A stretch of DNA of 64,000 bases from Nonomuraea rubra (GCF_014207985.1 NZ_JACHMI010000001.1:286001-350000); one strand, 5' to 3'; counted from the stretch's first letter, positions 46,567 to 55,702 are shown. Notes: generated by a model from the sequence alone, not told the origin. Translations and numbers: made by a program.

Positions 46567-46614
46567 GGTGGCAACCCCATCCATAGTCCGGCCCCTGACC
46601 AGCAGGAGTGGCGC

Positions 46615-47697
46615 ATGACCATAGACGCCTCGGGAGCATCTCCTGAGCTCGTCCAGCTGCTCACCCCCGAGGGCGAGCGGGTCGAGCATCCCGACTACGA
46701 CATCGACCTGACCCCGGAGGAGATCAGGTCGCTCTACCGCGACCTCGTGCTCGTCCGGCGGATCGACCTGGAGGCCGTGGCGCTGCAGCGCCAGGGCGAG
46801 CTGGGCATCTGGGCCTCGCTGCTCGGCCAGGAGGCCGCCCAGATCGGCTCGGGCCGCGCTTTGACCGACACCGACATGGCGTTCCCCACCTACCGCGAGC
46901 ACGGCGTGGCGTGGTGCCGCGACGTCGACCCCGTCAAGCTGCTCGGCCTGTTCAGGGGCGTCAACCACGGGGGATGGGACCCCAAGGAGCACAACTTCCA
47001 CCTGTACACGATCGTGATCGGCAGCCAGACCCTGCACGCGGTCGGCTACGCGATGGGCATCCAGCGCGACGACGCCAGCGCCGCCACCATCGTCTACTTC
47101 GGCGACGGCGCCACCTCCCAGGGCGACGTGAACGAGTCGTTCATCTGGGCCAGCGTCTTCAACGCGCCGATCGTGTTCTTCTGCCAGAACAACCAGTGGG
47201 CCATCTCCGAGCCGCTGGAGAAGCAGACCCGCATCCCCCTCTACCGGCGGGCCTCCGGGTTCGGCTTTCCGGGCATCAGGGTCGACGGCAACGACGTGTT
47301 CGCCTGCCTCGCGGTGACCCGCAAGGCGCTCGAAGCCGCCCGTACCGGGCAGGGGCCGACGCTCATCGAGGCGTACACGTACCGGATGGGCGCCCACACC
47401 ACCACCGACGACCCCACGCGGTACCGCGTGGCCAGCGAGCTGGAGGCGTGGAAGCTCAAGGACCCGATCGAGCGGGTCAAGGCGTACCTGTTCAGGAACG
47501 AGCACGCCGACCAGGCCTACTTCGACTCCGTCGACGCCGAGGCCGACCAGCTCGGCGCGGACCTGCGCAGGCGCTGCCTGGCCATGCCGGATCCCGAGCC
47601 GCTCGACATCTTCGACCACGTCTACCGCGAGCCCCACGCCCTGATCGACCAGGAGCGCGCCCAGTTCGCCGCGTACTTGGAGGGGTTCGAGAAGTGA
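46615..47697 (+). CDS. 2-oxoacid dehydrogenase E1 component, alpha subunit (pyruvate or branched-chain)
   Basis: 360 residues, ATG 46615 with AGGAG upstream. The thiamine-diphosphate motif is GDGATSQGDVNESFIWASVFNAPIVFFCQNN. LGQEAAQIGSGRAL, PTYREHGVAWCRDVDP and YRMGAHTTTDDPTRYR are typical of the alpha2beta2 E1 family. It decarboxylates a 2-oxoacid and passes the acyl group to E2. Sequence alone does not separate PDH from BCKDH; the actinobacterial homologues have been named both ways. Its stop overlaps the E1 beta start (GTGA). Confidence 0.92.
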   Translation: MTIDASGASPELVQLLTPEGERVEHPDYDIDLTPEEIRSLYRDLVLVRRIDLEAVALQRQGELGIWASLLGQEAAQIGSGRALTDTDMAFPTYREHGVAWCRDVDPVKLLGLFRGVNHGGWDPKEHNFHLYTIVIGSQTLHAVGYAMGIQRDDASAATIVYFGDGATSQGDVNESFIWASVFNAPIVFFCQNNQWAISEPLEKQTRIPLYRRASGFGFPGIRVDGNDVFACLAVTRKALEAARTGQGPTLIEAYTYRMGAHTTTDDPTRYRVASELEAWKLKDPIERVKAYLFRNEHADQAYFDSVDAEADQLGADLRRRCLAMPDPEPLDIFDHVYREPHALIDQERAQFAAYLEGFEK

Positions 47698-48674
47698 CCG
47701 TTCTTTCGTTGTCGAAGGCTTTGAACGAGGGCATGCGCAAGGCCATGGAGGACGACCCCAAGGTCCTCATCATGGGCGAGGACGTCGGCAAGCTGGGCGG
47801 CGTGTTCCGCGTCACCGACGGGCTGCAGAAGGACTTCGGCGAGGACCGCGTGATCGACACGCCGCTGGCCGAGTCGGGCATCATCGGCACGGCGATCGGG
47901 CTTGCGCTGCGCGGGTACCGGCCGGTGTGCGAGATCCAGTTCGACGGGTTCGTCTTCCCGGCCGCCGACCAGATCATCACGCAGCTCGCCAAGATGCCGA
48001 TGCGCTCGCTGGGCGCGATCAAGCTGCCGGTCGTCGTACGCATCCCCTGCGGCGGCGGCATCGGCGCGGTCGAGCACCACAGCGAGTCGCCCGAGGCGTA
48101 CTTCACCCACACGGCCGGCCTGCGCGTCGTCGCCTGCTCCAACCCGGCCGACGCGTACACCATGATCCAGCAGGCCATCCGCAGCGACGACCCGGTGCTC
48201 TTCTTCGAGCCCAAGCGCCGCTACTGGGAGAAGGCCGACATCGACACCTCCTCCACCGACTGGTGGACCCCGCTCCACGCCGCCAAGGTCGTCCGTCCCG
48301 GATCCGACGTCACGCTGCTGGCCTACGGCCCCATGGTCAAGACGTGCCTGGAGGCGGCCACGGCGGCCGAGGACGACGGGCGCTCGCTGGAGGTCATCGA
48401 CCTGCGCTCGCTCAACCCGCTGGACGAGCCCGTCGTGATGGACTCCGCACGCCGCACCGGGCGGGTCGTGGTCGTCCACGAGGCCCCCGTCAACAGCGGC
48501 TTCGGCGCCGAGCTCGCCGCCCGGATCACCGAGCAGTGCTTCTACCACCTGGAGTCGCCCGTGCTGCGGGTCGGCGGCTTCTCCACCCCGTACCCCCCGT
48601 CCAAGCTGGAGGAGCACTACCTGCCCGACCTGGACCGGGTGCTCGACGCCGTCGACCGGACCTTCGGGTACTGA
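47694..48674 (+). CDS. 2-oxoacid dehydrogenase E1 component, beta subunit
   Basis: 326 residues from GTG 47694, coupled to E1 alpha by a 4-bp overlap. MGEDVGKLGGVFRVTDGLQKDFGEDRVIDTPLAESGIIGTAIGLALRGYRPVCEIQFDGFVFPAADQI is the beta-subunit signature, and IPCGGGIGAVEHHSESPEAYF is the E1 beta active-site loop. The C-terminal domain contains VIDLRSLNPLD. It forms the heterotetramer with the alpha subunit. The open frame continuing upstream inside the alpha gene is spurious. Confidence 0.94.
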   Translation: MTVLSLSKALNEGMRKAMEDDPKVLIMGEDVGKLGGVFRVTDGLQKDFGEDRVIDTPLAESGIIGTAIGLALRGYRPVCEIQFDGFVFPAADQIITQLAKMPMRSLGAIKLPVVVRIPCGGGIGAVEHHSESPEAYFTHTAGLRVVACSNPADAYTMIQQAIRSDDPVLFFEPKRRYWEKADIDTSSTDWWTPLHAAKVVRPGSDVTLLAYGPMVKTCLEAATAAEDDGRSLEVIDLRSLNPLDEPVVMDSARRTGRVVVVHEAPVNSGFGAELAARITEQCFYHLESPVLRVGGFSTPYPPSKLEEHYLPDLDRVLDAVDRTFGY

Positions 48675-48686
48675 GGGGGTTGCGCG

Positions 48687-50186
48687 ATGCGACGCGAGTT
48701 CAAGCTTCCTGACGTCGGCGAGGGGCTGACGGAGGCCGAGATCGTCCGCTGGCACGTCAAGGCGGGCGACACGGTCAAGGTCAACCAGATCGTGGTGGAG
48801 ATCGAGACGGCCAAGTCGATCGTCGAGCTGCCCATCCCGTGGGACGGCGTGGTGGCCGGCCTGATGGCCGAGGAGGGCGACACGATCGACGTCGGCGTCA
48901 CCATCATCGCCGTGGACACCACCGAGGAGGGCGGCGCACCCGCCGCTCCTTCCGCCTCGGGGGTGCCGTCCGGCGCCGAGACGCCCGCCCAGGCCTCCCG
49001 CGACCTCGCCGCCCTGGCGGACGACATGGTCCCGAAGCCGCCGGCGGAGGGCGCGGTGGAGCCCGGCGCCCACGGCAGCCCGGCCCCCAAGGAGGAGCGC
49101 CAGGCGGTCCTGGTGGGTTACGGCGTCAAGACCGGCACCACCAAGCGCCGCCCCCGCAAGCAACCGTCCCGCGGCATCGCCGCCAACCCGGTCGCCAACC
49201 CGTCCCGCGTGGAAGTGGACGGCCCGCCCTCCACCCCCTCAGAGGAAGCAGGCGCGGCGGGCGCGGGTGTCGCGGCCGCTCCCGGCGCCGGGCCGGCGAA
49301 AAGCGGCACGGCGCCCAGCCGGGTGGCCGTCCTGGCCAAGCCCCCGGTCCGCAAACTGGCCAAGGACCTGGGCGTGGACCTGGCCTCCCTGACAGGCACG
49401 GGCCCCCAGGGCTCGATCACCCGGGACGACGTCCACGCCGCTGCCCAGGCCCCGGCCGAGGAGCCGGCACCCACGACATCCCCCCGCCGCGAAGAGCGCA
49501 TCCCCATCAAGGGCGTACGCAAGGCGACCGCCCAGGCCATGGTCACCAGCGCCTTCACCGCCCCGCACGTCACCGAGTTCCTCCAGGTGGACATGACGGG
49601 CACCATGGAAGCGGTCCGCCGCCTGCGCACGATGGCGGACTTCGCGGAGGTCAAGGTCTCCCCGCTGCTCCTGGTCACCAGGGCGGTCCTGACGGCGGTC
49701 AGACGCCACCCGCTGATCAACTCGGCCTGGGACGAGCAGTCCGGCGAGATCGTGGTCAAGCACTACGTGAACCTCGGCATCGCCGCCGCCACCCCCCGCG
49801 GCCTCCTGGTCCCCAACATCAAGGACGCCCAGGCCCTGTCGCTCCCCGCCCTGGCCACGGCCCTGGCCCAGCTCACGGAGACGGCCAGAGCGGGGCGCAC
49901 CCAACCGGCGGAGATGTCCGGCGGCACCATCACCATCACCAACGTCGGCGTCTTCGGCGTGGACACCGGCACCCCGATCATCAACCCCGGTGAGGCCGCC
50001 ATCCTCGCCGTGGGCCAGATCAGGGACCTGCCGTGGGTGGTGGACGGCGAGCTGGCGGTGCGCAAGGTGGCGACCCTGTCGCTCTCGTTCGACCACCGCA
50101 TCGTCGACGGCGAGCTCGGCTCGCTCTTCCTCGCGGACGTGGGCGCGATGCTGGAGGACCCCCTCCGCATGCTCGCCTGGAGCTGA
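48687..50186 (+). CDS. 2-oxoacid dehydrogenase E2 acyltransferase
   Basis: 499 residues. A single lipoyl domain (1-78) carries Lys43 in IETAKSIVELP. A long Pro/Ala/Gly-rich linker follows, then the peripheral-subunit-binding domain VAVLAKPPVRKLAKDLGVDLASLTGTGPQGSITRDDV (about 212-250), another linker and the catalytic core ending SFDHRIVDGELGSLFLADV with His near residue 470. It transfers the acyl group to CoA. The E3 partner (lpdA) is elsewhere in the window. It starts 12 bp after E1 beta and closes the operon. Confidence 0.94.
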   Translation: MRREFKLPDVGEGLTEAEIVRWHVKAGDTVKVNQIVVEIETAKSIVELPIPWDGVVAGLMAEEGDTIDVGVTIIAVDTTEEGGAPAAPSASGVPSGAETPAQASRDLAALADDMVPKPPAEGAVEPGAHGSPAPKEERQAVLVGYGVKTGTTKRRPRKQPSRGIAANPVANPSRVEVDGPPSTPSEEAGAAGAGVAAAPGAGPAKSGTAPSRVAVLAKPPVRKLAKDLGVDLASLTGTGPQGSITRDDVHAAAQAPAEEPAPTTSPRREERIPIKGVRKATAQAMVTSAFTAPHVTEFLQVDMTGTMEAVRRLRTMADFAEVKVSPLLLVTRAVLTAVRRHPLINSAWDEQSGEIVVKHYVNLGIAAATPRGLLVPNIKDAQALSLPALATALAQLTETARAGRTQPAEMSGGTITITNVGVFGVDTGTPIINPGEAAILAVGQIRDLPWVVDGELAVRKVATLSLSFDHRIVDGELGSLFLADVGAMLEDPLRMLAWS

Positions 50187-50205
50187 GGAGCCCTGGAGCC
50201 AAGGA

Positions 50206-50250
50206 GTACGGCGACCGCCGGGAGGACCCCTCTCCCGGCGATCGCCGTAC
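50206..50250 (+). terminator. Terminator of the 2-oxoacid dehydrogenase operon
   Basis: 19-nt arms (50206-50224 and 50232-50250) pair with a single mismatch around a 7-nt loop. The outer part is GTACGGCGA/TCGCCGTAC. It lies 19 bp after the E2 stop. No T-run follows, as is usual in this GC range. Confidence 0.75.
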
Positions 50251-50323
50251 GGCGGGGGACGCCCGCACCCATTGACGTCAGAGCGCCCAGGTCCCCGCCA
50301 GATACATCGATAAGGTGGCGAAT

Positions 50324-50617
50324 ATGATTCGCCACATCGTGCTGTTCACCTGGACCGAGACCGCGACGGCCGAGCAGAAGGCCGCCGTCACGGCTGAGCT
50401 GCGCAAACTCCCCGACCTCATCCCGCAGCTGCGCTCGTACACGGTCGGCGCGGACGCGGGCATCAACCAGGGCAACCATGAGTACGCCGTGGTGGCGGAC
50501 TTCGACGACACCGACGACTACCTGGTCTACCGCGACCACCCCGACCACCAGAAGGTGATCGCCGACTACATCAGGCCGATCCTCGCGAGCCGCGCCGCCG
50601 TGCAGCTGAGCATCTAG
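50324..50617 (+). CDS. Dabb (stress-responsive A/B barrel) family protein
   Basis: 97 residues from ATG 50324 (MIRHIVLFTWTETATAEQKAAVTAELRKLPDLIPQLRSYTVGADAGI). HEYAVVADFDDTDDYLVYRDHPDHQKVIADYIRPI completes the dimeric ferredoxin-like alpha/beta barrel. Members include stress proteins and some monooxygenase-like enzymes; the function of this single-domain type is not established. AAGGTGG lies upstream. Its stop overlaps the convergent NADAR pseudogene by 4 bp. Confidence 0.85.
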   Translation: MIRHIVLFTWTETATAEQKAAVTAELRKLPDLIPQLRSYTVGADAGINQGNHEYAVVADFDDTDDYLVYRDHPDHQKVIADYIRPILASRAAVQLSI

Positions 50618-51502
50618 TCCATGAGCCGATCGGCCTGGAGCTCGGATCTGACCAGCTCCAGGAGGCGGCCCATCCAGTTGCGTCCCGAGGCGCTCCAATG
50701 GCTTGAGACCCACCCGTTGTCGTAGTGGATGCGCGCGGTGCCCGTACCGATCAGGATCTCCGCGAGCTCCGGATACTGGGTGAACTTGGCGCGCAGCAGC
50801 CGCGCCATGACGGCGACGCGCACGTTCGCCCAGCCCTCGACGCGAGCACTCTCCCTGGCGAGGCTCTCCGCGTCGTACGGACGCCCGGCCGCCGCGATCC
50901 GCTCACGGGCGGCGGGATCGGCGGTCGACAGGGCCCAGTAGGCATGGTGACCGTCGGATACCGCACGCCCGCGACCTCGATCTCCGCCGGATGCTCGTTC
51001 CGCAGCGCCACCACGCCGGAACCCGGGGGACGGACGACCTCGTAGAGGGTGATCGAGGCTGTTTCGGCCGGCTCGGTGTCATCGGCCGGCGCAGGTCGTG
51101 GCGTGCTCTGACGGCTCAGAGCCTCCTCGAAGTAGGCGATCGCCCACTCCCGCGCGTCCTCGGTCACGATCAGGGGACGTTCGGGCCGCCACTTCACGGG
51201 CAACGGTTCGCCCGGCTCGGTGATCAGGGTCAGGAGCGGCACATCGACGGCTTGGCCATCTTCCAGGACGCCGGCTGGTGTGCAGACGCCTGGGCCCCGC
51301 GCGGGATCGACGTGGCCACCCATCCCGTCTCCAGGTGCCGGCGCAGCCCGTCCAGGTCCGTCAGGCCCCAGGCGTCGATCGCGCCGTCGGCGTACACGAT
51401 CAGCTCGGTCAGGAAGTAGTGGTCGCCGTTGCGGATGAACACGGGCCGTGACAGGCCGTCGATCCGCTCCCCGTCGACCTCTCTGAACGTCCGGTTCAGC
51501 AC
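50614..51502 (-). pseudogene. Broken NADAR-type gene with an N-terminal DUF7638-like region
   Basis: Three minus-strand reading frames combine into one protein. Frame one (from GTG 51502) reads VDGERIDGLSRPVFIRNG and ELIVYADGAIDAWGLTDLDGL, then stops near 51230. Frame two resumes at DVPLLTLITEPGEPL and ends around VAGVRYPTVT near 50945. Frame three continues HAYWALSTADPAARERI ... RVAVMARLLRAKFTQYPELAEIL ... GRNWMGRLLELVRSEL, the C-terminus of a NADAR domain. The second break is explained by loss of one C (ACCAT for ACCCAT). Two frameshifts make it non-functional unless they are assembly errors. NADAR proteins act in NAD/ADP-ribose chemistry. Confidence 0.75.
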
Positions 51503-51528
51503 GGCCGAGAGCCTAGACGCTCGATCGC

Positions 51529-51753
51529 TCAGACGTCAGGCGGGTTGTTCTCGCGGTGCATCAGCCTGTTGTCCGAAGTCTGGCCCCGCCGCGGGGCCAG
51601 CACGATGCTCAGCACGATTCCCACGCCACCGACGATCATGAAAATGAGGCCGATGACGTCCATGTGGACGCTCTGACCGAACACGTCGGGCTCGATCGCG
51701 AACCTCAGGATGGCGCCAAGCGTGAGGAAGAAGATGCTTACCCCGACACCCAT
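51529..51753 (-). CDS. DUF6458-like small membrane protein
   Basis: 74 residues from ATG 51753 with GGAGGT 4 nt upstream deciding the start. MGVGVSIFFLTLGAILRFAI and VIGLIFMIVGGVGIVLSIVL are two hydrophobic helices separated by a short polar loop; a basic/polar tail follows (APRRGQTSDNRLMHREN). The pattern G(I/V)GxSIFxxxLGAIL then V(I/V)Gxxxxxxxxxxx matches DUF6458, common in actinobacteria and of unknown role. Confidence 0.8.
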   Translation of the reverse strand: MGVGVSIFFLTLGAILRFAIEPDVFGQSVHMDVIGLIFMIVGGVGIVLSIVLAPRRGQTSDNRLMHRENNPPDV

Positions 51754-51824
51754 GACGACCTCCAGGCAAACGGCGAGTACAGCCTCGGTCATACCCGGCT
51801 ATCGCCGATCACACCCGTCGCTTC

Positions 51825-52763
51825 TCACGCAAGGCAGGACAATGGCTGCCCGCCGTTGTAGGTGATCATGTCGAGGATGGCGGTGGCCAGGTCGATCGGC
51901 GCCCCCAGGGGGTGCCCGTCGAGCTCGGCGTAGGCGCGGTGCAGGTTGCCCACGATGCGCTCGGCGTCGAGCAGCCCGGCCCACTCGCCGAGGTCGGTCT
52001 CCCTGGCGGCCTCCAGCGGCGTCAGGCCCGCCTCCCTGCCCCGCCTGGCGGTCTCCTGGACGAACCGCAGGTAACCCTCGACCGGCTCGTACGCCTCGGG
52101 CCCGCACACCTCGCCGTGCCCCGGCACGATGGTCTCCGCGCCGAGCCCTCGAAGCTGCTCGACGGCCTGGAGCGCCCCGGCCACGGAGCCCATCAGCACG
52201 AACGGGGTGCCGCCGTTGAAGACCAGGTCGCCGGAGAACAGCAGCCGCCGCTCCGGGATCCACACGTACGAGTCGTTGGTGGTGTGGGCGGCGTGGCCGA
52301 CGTGCCGTACCTCGCAGCGCAGCTCGTCGGAGTGCACGGTGATCCGGTCGGTGAAGGTGAGGAACGGCGGGGTCGGCTCCATCTTGCCCCACTCCACCCC
52401 GGGCGACCAGGCGGCGCGGTAGGCGGGCACGCCGTCGGCGATGATCTGCTCGCGCACGCCCTCGTGCCCGACGATCGTGGCCTCGGGGAACAGCCAGTTG
52501 CCGAACGTGTGGTCACCGTGGTGGTGGGTGTTGACCAGCGTGGTGATCGGCCGGTCGGTGACCTTGCCGATGGCATCGCGGAAGGCGCGCGTACGGCGCT
52601 CGGTCGAGCAGGCGTCGACGACGACGACGCCGCGCCGCCCGGCCAGGAACCCGGTGTTGTTGATCCACCAGCTCCCGTCGGGCTGCAGGTAGGCGTAGAC
52701 GCCGTCGGACACCTCTTCGACGCGTGGCGGCGGCAGGGGATGGTCGTGCGCGGAGGAGCTCAT
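51825..52763 (-). CDS. MBL-fold metallo-hydrolase
   Basis: 312 residues from ATG 52763 (MSSSAHDHPLPPPRVEEVSDGVYAYLQ). The zinc motif is H80-x-H82-x-D84-H85 (NTHHHGDHTFGNW). Further ligands are expected in VGHAAHTTND, LLFSGDLVFNGGTPF and IVPGHGEVCGP. The C-terminal helices resemble the quinoprotein-relay-like or SoxH-type MBL subgroup. It hydrolyses an ester, thioester or lactam; no substrate can be named. It is upstream of no obvious operon partner. Confidence 0.87.
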   Translation of the reverse strand: MSSSAHDHPLPPPRVEEVSDGVYAYLQPDGSWWINNTGFLAGRRGVVVVDACSTERRTRAFRDAIGKVTDRPITTLVNTHHHGDHTFGNWLFPEATIVGHEGVREQIIADGVPAYRAAWSPGVEWGKMEPTPPFLTFTDRITVHSDELRCEVRHVGHAAHTTNDSYVWIPERRLLFSGDLVFNGGTPFVLMGSVAGALQAVEQLRGLGAETIVPGHGEVCGPEAYEPVEGYLRFVQETARRGREAGLTPLEAARETDLGEWAGLLDAERIVGNLHRAYAELDGHPLGAPIDLATAILDMITYNGGQPLSCLA

Positions 52764-52808
52764 GGCAAGGAACGTACAAGACGGCGTGCCGAGGACCCCG
52801 CACAAGGC

Positions 52809-52842
52809 GGCAGGGCGCCCGCTCGCGGTCGGGCGCCCTGCC
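52809..52842 (-). terminator. Terminator after the acyl-CoA dehydrogenase gene
   Basis: A perfect 13-bp stem, GGCAGGGCGCCCG / CGGGCGCCCTGCC, with an 8-nt loop, about 35 bp after the stop codon on the minus strand. Confidence 0.8.
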
Positions 52843-52877
52843 GGTGTGACTGCCGCGGGTGGCAGCGAGGTGGTGGC

Positions 52878-54683
52878 TCAGAAGGCCTCTTCGGGCAGCT
52901 CCATCAGCTCCAGGCCGGTGGCGGCGAGCACGCGCCGCTCGGCGGCCAGCCGGGGCAGCACGGTCTGGGCGAAGAACGAGGCGGCCCCGACCTTGCCCTG
53001 GTAGAACGGGTCCTCGCCCTCGCCGAGCTTGGCCAGCGCCACCTCGGCCTGGCGCAGCAGCAGCCAGCCGATGATGAGGTCGCCGAGCGCGAGCAGCAGC
53101 CTGGTCGTGTTCAGCCCGACCTTGTAGACCTCCTCGGGGGCCTCCAGCGAGCCGAGCGCCCAGCCCGCCATGGTGTCGCCCATGGCCTTGACCTCGGCCG
53201 CGGCCTCGGCGAGCAGCTTGCGCTCCTCCTTGAGCCGCCCGTTGCCCGCCTCGGACCCGGCGAACTCGTTGATCTCGGCCAGCAGCGCGCCGACCGCGGC
53301 GCCCTGGTTGCGCAGGATCTTCCTGAAGAACAGGTCCTGACCCTGGATGGCGGTCGTGCCCTCGTACAGGGAGTCGATCTTCGCGTCGCGGATGTACTGC
53401 TCGATCGGGTATTCCTGGAGGTAGCCGGAGCCGCCGAGGGTCTGCAGGGAGCGGGAGAGCAGCTCGTACGACCGCTCGGAGCCGACGCCCTTGACGATGG
53501 GCAGCAGCAGGTCGTTCATGGCGTGGGCGTGCCGGTCGTCCGGGTCGATGAGCAGGGTGTCCTGGAACGTGGCCGTGTAGAGCACCAGCGCCCGCATGCC
53601 CTCGGCGTACGCCTTCTGCAGCATGAGCTCGCGCCGCACGTCGGGGTGGTGGGTGATGGTCACCCGGGGCGAGGCCTTGTCGGCCATCTTCGCCAGGTCG
53701 GCGCCCTGGACGCGGGACTTGGCGTACTCGAGGGCGTTCAGGTAGCCGGTGGAGAGCGTGGCGATGGCCTTGGTGCCGACCATCATGCGGGCGTGCTCGA
53801 TCACCATGAACATCTGCTTGATGCCCTCGTGCACCTCGCCGACCAGCCAGCCGACCGCGGGGTGCTTGTCGCCGAAGGTCAGCTCGCAGGTCGTGGAGAC
53901 CTTCAGGCCCATCTTCTTCTCGACGTTGGTGACGTAGACGCCGTTGCGCTCGCCGAGCTCGCCGGTCTCCAGGTTCACGTGGAACTTCGGCACCAGGAAC
54001 ATCGACAGGCCCTTGGTGCCGGGGCCGTGGCCTTCGGGGCGGGCCAGCACGAGGTGGAAGATGTTGTCGGACATGTCGTGCTCGGCGCTGGTGATGAAGC
54101 GCTTGACGCCCTCGATGTGCCAGGTCCCGTCGGGCTGGCGTACCGCCTTCGTGCGCCCGGCGCCCACGTCGGAGCCCGCGTCGGGCTCGGTGAGCACCAT
54201 GGTGGCGCCCCAGTTCTTCTCGATGGCCAGCTCCGCGAAGCGCTTCTGCTCCGGGGTGCCCACCTTCCACAGGGTGTAGGCGAAGTTGGGGCCGGCCGCG
54301 TACATGTACAGGGCGGGGTTCGCGCCCAGCACCATCTCGGCGGTGGCCCAGGCCAGGGTGCGCGGGATGCCCGGGCCGCCCAGGTCGGTGGGCAGGTCGA
54401 GGTGCGCCCAGCCGCCGTCGACCAGCGCCTTGTACGACTTCTTGAACCCTTCCGGCACCTTGACCGTCGAGGTGGCCGCGTCGAACACCGGCGGGTTCCT
54501 GTCGCCCTCCTCGAAGGAGTCGGCGAGCACTCCGGTGGCGAGCCGGTTCATCTCGTCCAGCACGCTGCGTGCGACGTCCTCATCCACTTCCGAGAAGGGT
54601 CCGGTACCGAGGATCTCGCCTCTCCCGAAGACCTCGAAGAGGTTGAATTCCAGGTCACGCACGTTGCTCTGGTAGTGGCCCAT
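52878..54683 (-). CDS. Acyl-CoA dehydrogenase, FadE5-like
   Basis: 601 residues, longer than the usual 380-400. An N-terminal extension ([25 protein letters not shown]) and a C-terminal helical domain (about 470-600) place it with the large FadE5-type enzymes of actinobacteria. [16 protein letters not shown] and FITSAEHDM are FAD/substrate motifs, and Glu441 in [14 protein letters not shown] is the probable catalytic base. It oxidises acyl-CoA to enoyl-CoA in beta-oxidation. GGAGAT lies 8 nt upstream of the ATG. Palindromes at 54722-54755 suggest TetR-type control. Confidence 0.92.
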   Translation of the reverse strand: MGHYQSNVRDLEFNLFEVFGRGEILGTGPFSEVDEDVARSVLDEMNRLATGVLADSFEEGDRNPPVFDAATSTVKVPEGFKKSYKALVDGGWAHLDLPTDLGGPGIPRTLAWATAEMVLGANPALYMYAAGPNFAYTLWKVGTPEQKRFAELAIEKNWGATMVLTEPDAGSDVGAGRTKAVRQPDGTWHIEGVKRFITSAEHDMSDNIFHLVLARPEGHGPGTKGLSMFLVPKFHVNLETGELGERNGVYVTNVEKKMGLKVSTTCELTFGDKHPAVGWLVGEVHEGIKQMFMVIEHARMMVGTKAIATLSTGYLNALEYAKSRVQGADLAKMADKASPRVTITHHPDVRRELMLQKAYAEGMRALVLYTATFQDTLLIDPDDRHAHAMNDLLLPIVKGVGSERSYELLSRSLQTLGGSGYLQEYPIEQYIRDAKIDSLYEGTTAIQGQDLFFRKILRNQGAAVGALLAEINEFAGSEAGNGRLKEERKLLAEAAAEVKAMGDTMAGWALGSLEAPEEVYKVGLNTTRLLLALGDLIIGWLLLRQAEVALAKLGEGEDPFYQGKVGAASFFAQTVLPRLAAERRVLAATGLELMELPEEAF

Positions 54684-54721
54684 GGGCGTCGATCTCCTTG
54701 AACCGAGGCATTTCTACTGGT

Positions 54722-54755
54722 GAGTAACCTTACTCTGAAATGCTACCCGCGGGTA
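54722..54755. promoter_or_regulatory. Two palindromes in the acyl-CoA dehydrogenase promoter
   Basis: GAGTAACCTTACTC (54722-54735) is an inverted repeat GAGTAA/TTACTC with a CC spacer. TACCCGCGGGTA (54744-54755) is a perfect 12-bp palindrome. Both lie 39-72 bp upstream of the dehydrogenase ATG and 30-64 bp upstream of the divergent methyltransferase start. They are plausible operators for fatty-acid-responsive repressors; no regulator gene is adjacent. Confidence 0.6.
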
Positions 54756-54785
54756 ACCCGTCATATGCGTGGCATGCTCATCTCC

Positions 54786-55583
54786 ATGGACGCCGCAGAA
54801 CTCGCCGCCCGGTGGCGGGAGCGCCTGGAATCGTGGGCGATTCCGGACGAGATCCTGGCCAAGGCCCCCGTGGATCCGTGGAGTCACTCGCCGGAGAGGT
54901 TCGGCACCCGTACGGACAGGGCGCTGGCCGAGCCCGACGACGGTCCCACCATGACCCGCCTGTCCGAGGCGCTGCCCGAGAAGGGCACGCTGCTCGACGT
55001 CGGCTCCGGCCCCGGCGCGGCCTCCCTGCCGCTGCACGCGCGCATCGGCCACCTCTACGCGGTCGACACCTCCGCGTCCATGCTTGAAGGGCTCACGGCC
55101 AGGGCGGAGAAGCTGGGGGTGCCTGTCACGGCGGTCGAGGGCCGCTGGCCCGACGTCTCCGACCAGGTGCCGGTGGCCGACGCGGCCGTGGCGGCGCACG
55201 TCGTCTACAACGTGCCCGACCTGGCCGGCTTCCTGCTCGCGCTGGACGCCCGTACGCAGGGGCGGGTGGTCCTGGAGCTGCCGCACCGCCACCCGATGAG
55301 CTGGATGACGCCGCTGTGGCAGCACTTCCACGGTGTCGACCGGCCGGTGCGCCCCATCGCGGAGGACTGCGTGGCGCTGGCGGCGGCGCTCGGCTTCAAC
55401 GTGCAGGTGGAGGAGAGGGAAGCCCCGCTGGAACGTTTCATGTCGCTGGAGGAGCTGGCCGCCAGCGCGGTGCGCAGGGTGTGCCTCGACCCCTCACGGG
55501 CGGACGAGGTGGCGCGGACGGCGGCCGAGCTCGGCATGTGGCCGGTGCCGCGCGACCGGTGGGTCACGATCTGGTGGGAATGA
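54786..55583 (+). CDS. Class I SAM-dependent methyltransferase
   Basis: About 265 residues from ATG 54786 (MDAAELAARWRERLESWAIPDEILAKAP); ATG 54774 and GTG 54720 are also in frame. The SAM-binding motif is LLDVGSGPGAASLPLHARIGHLYAVDTSASML. AAVAAHVVYNVPDLAGFLLAL corresponds to motif II/post-II, and RGRVVLELPHRHPM follows. The acceptor substrate is not evident. It is divergent from the acyl-CoA dehydrogenase, with palindromic sites between them, so they may share a regulator. Confidence 0.85.
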   Translation: MDAAELAARWRERLESWAIPDEILAKAPVDPWSHSPERFGTRTDRALAEPDDGPTMTRLSEALPEKGTLLDVGSGPGAASLPLHARIGHLYAVDTSASMLEGLTARAEKLGVPVTAVEGRWPDVSDQVPVADAAVAAHVVYNVPDLAGFLLALDARTQGRVVLELPHRHPMSWMTPLWQHFHGVDRPVRPIAEDCVALAAALGFNVQVEEREAPLERFMSLEELAASAVRRVCLDPSRADEVARTAAELGMWPVPRDRWVTIWWE

Positions 55584-55625
55584 CCGGTCCATCCGGCACG
55601 TTCACGTAGATGAGCGGTTGAGCTC

Positions 55626-55694
55626 CCGGACGAGACGCGCCGTACCCGGAACGCCAAGACGACGCACTCCAAGTCAGTCTCGTCTCTCAGGGAG
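55626..55694 (+). promoter_or_regulatory. Guanidine-III (ykkC-III) riboswitch upstream of gdx
   Basis: The aptamer spans 55626-55665. CCGGACGAG, then GCGCCGTACCCGG, then a short linker and AAGACG-ACGC closely follow the Thermobifida-type ykkC-III consensus, with both strands of the CCGG helix and the pseudoknot strands; one A-C mismatch is seen in the GCGCCGT/ACGACGC helix. Downstream, GTCTCGTC (55677-55684), just before the AGGGAG ribosome site, is fully complementary to GACGAGAC (55629-55636) in the aptamer, a possible switching helix. Confidence 0.8.
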
Positions 55695-55702
55695 TGCTTC
55701 TC

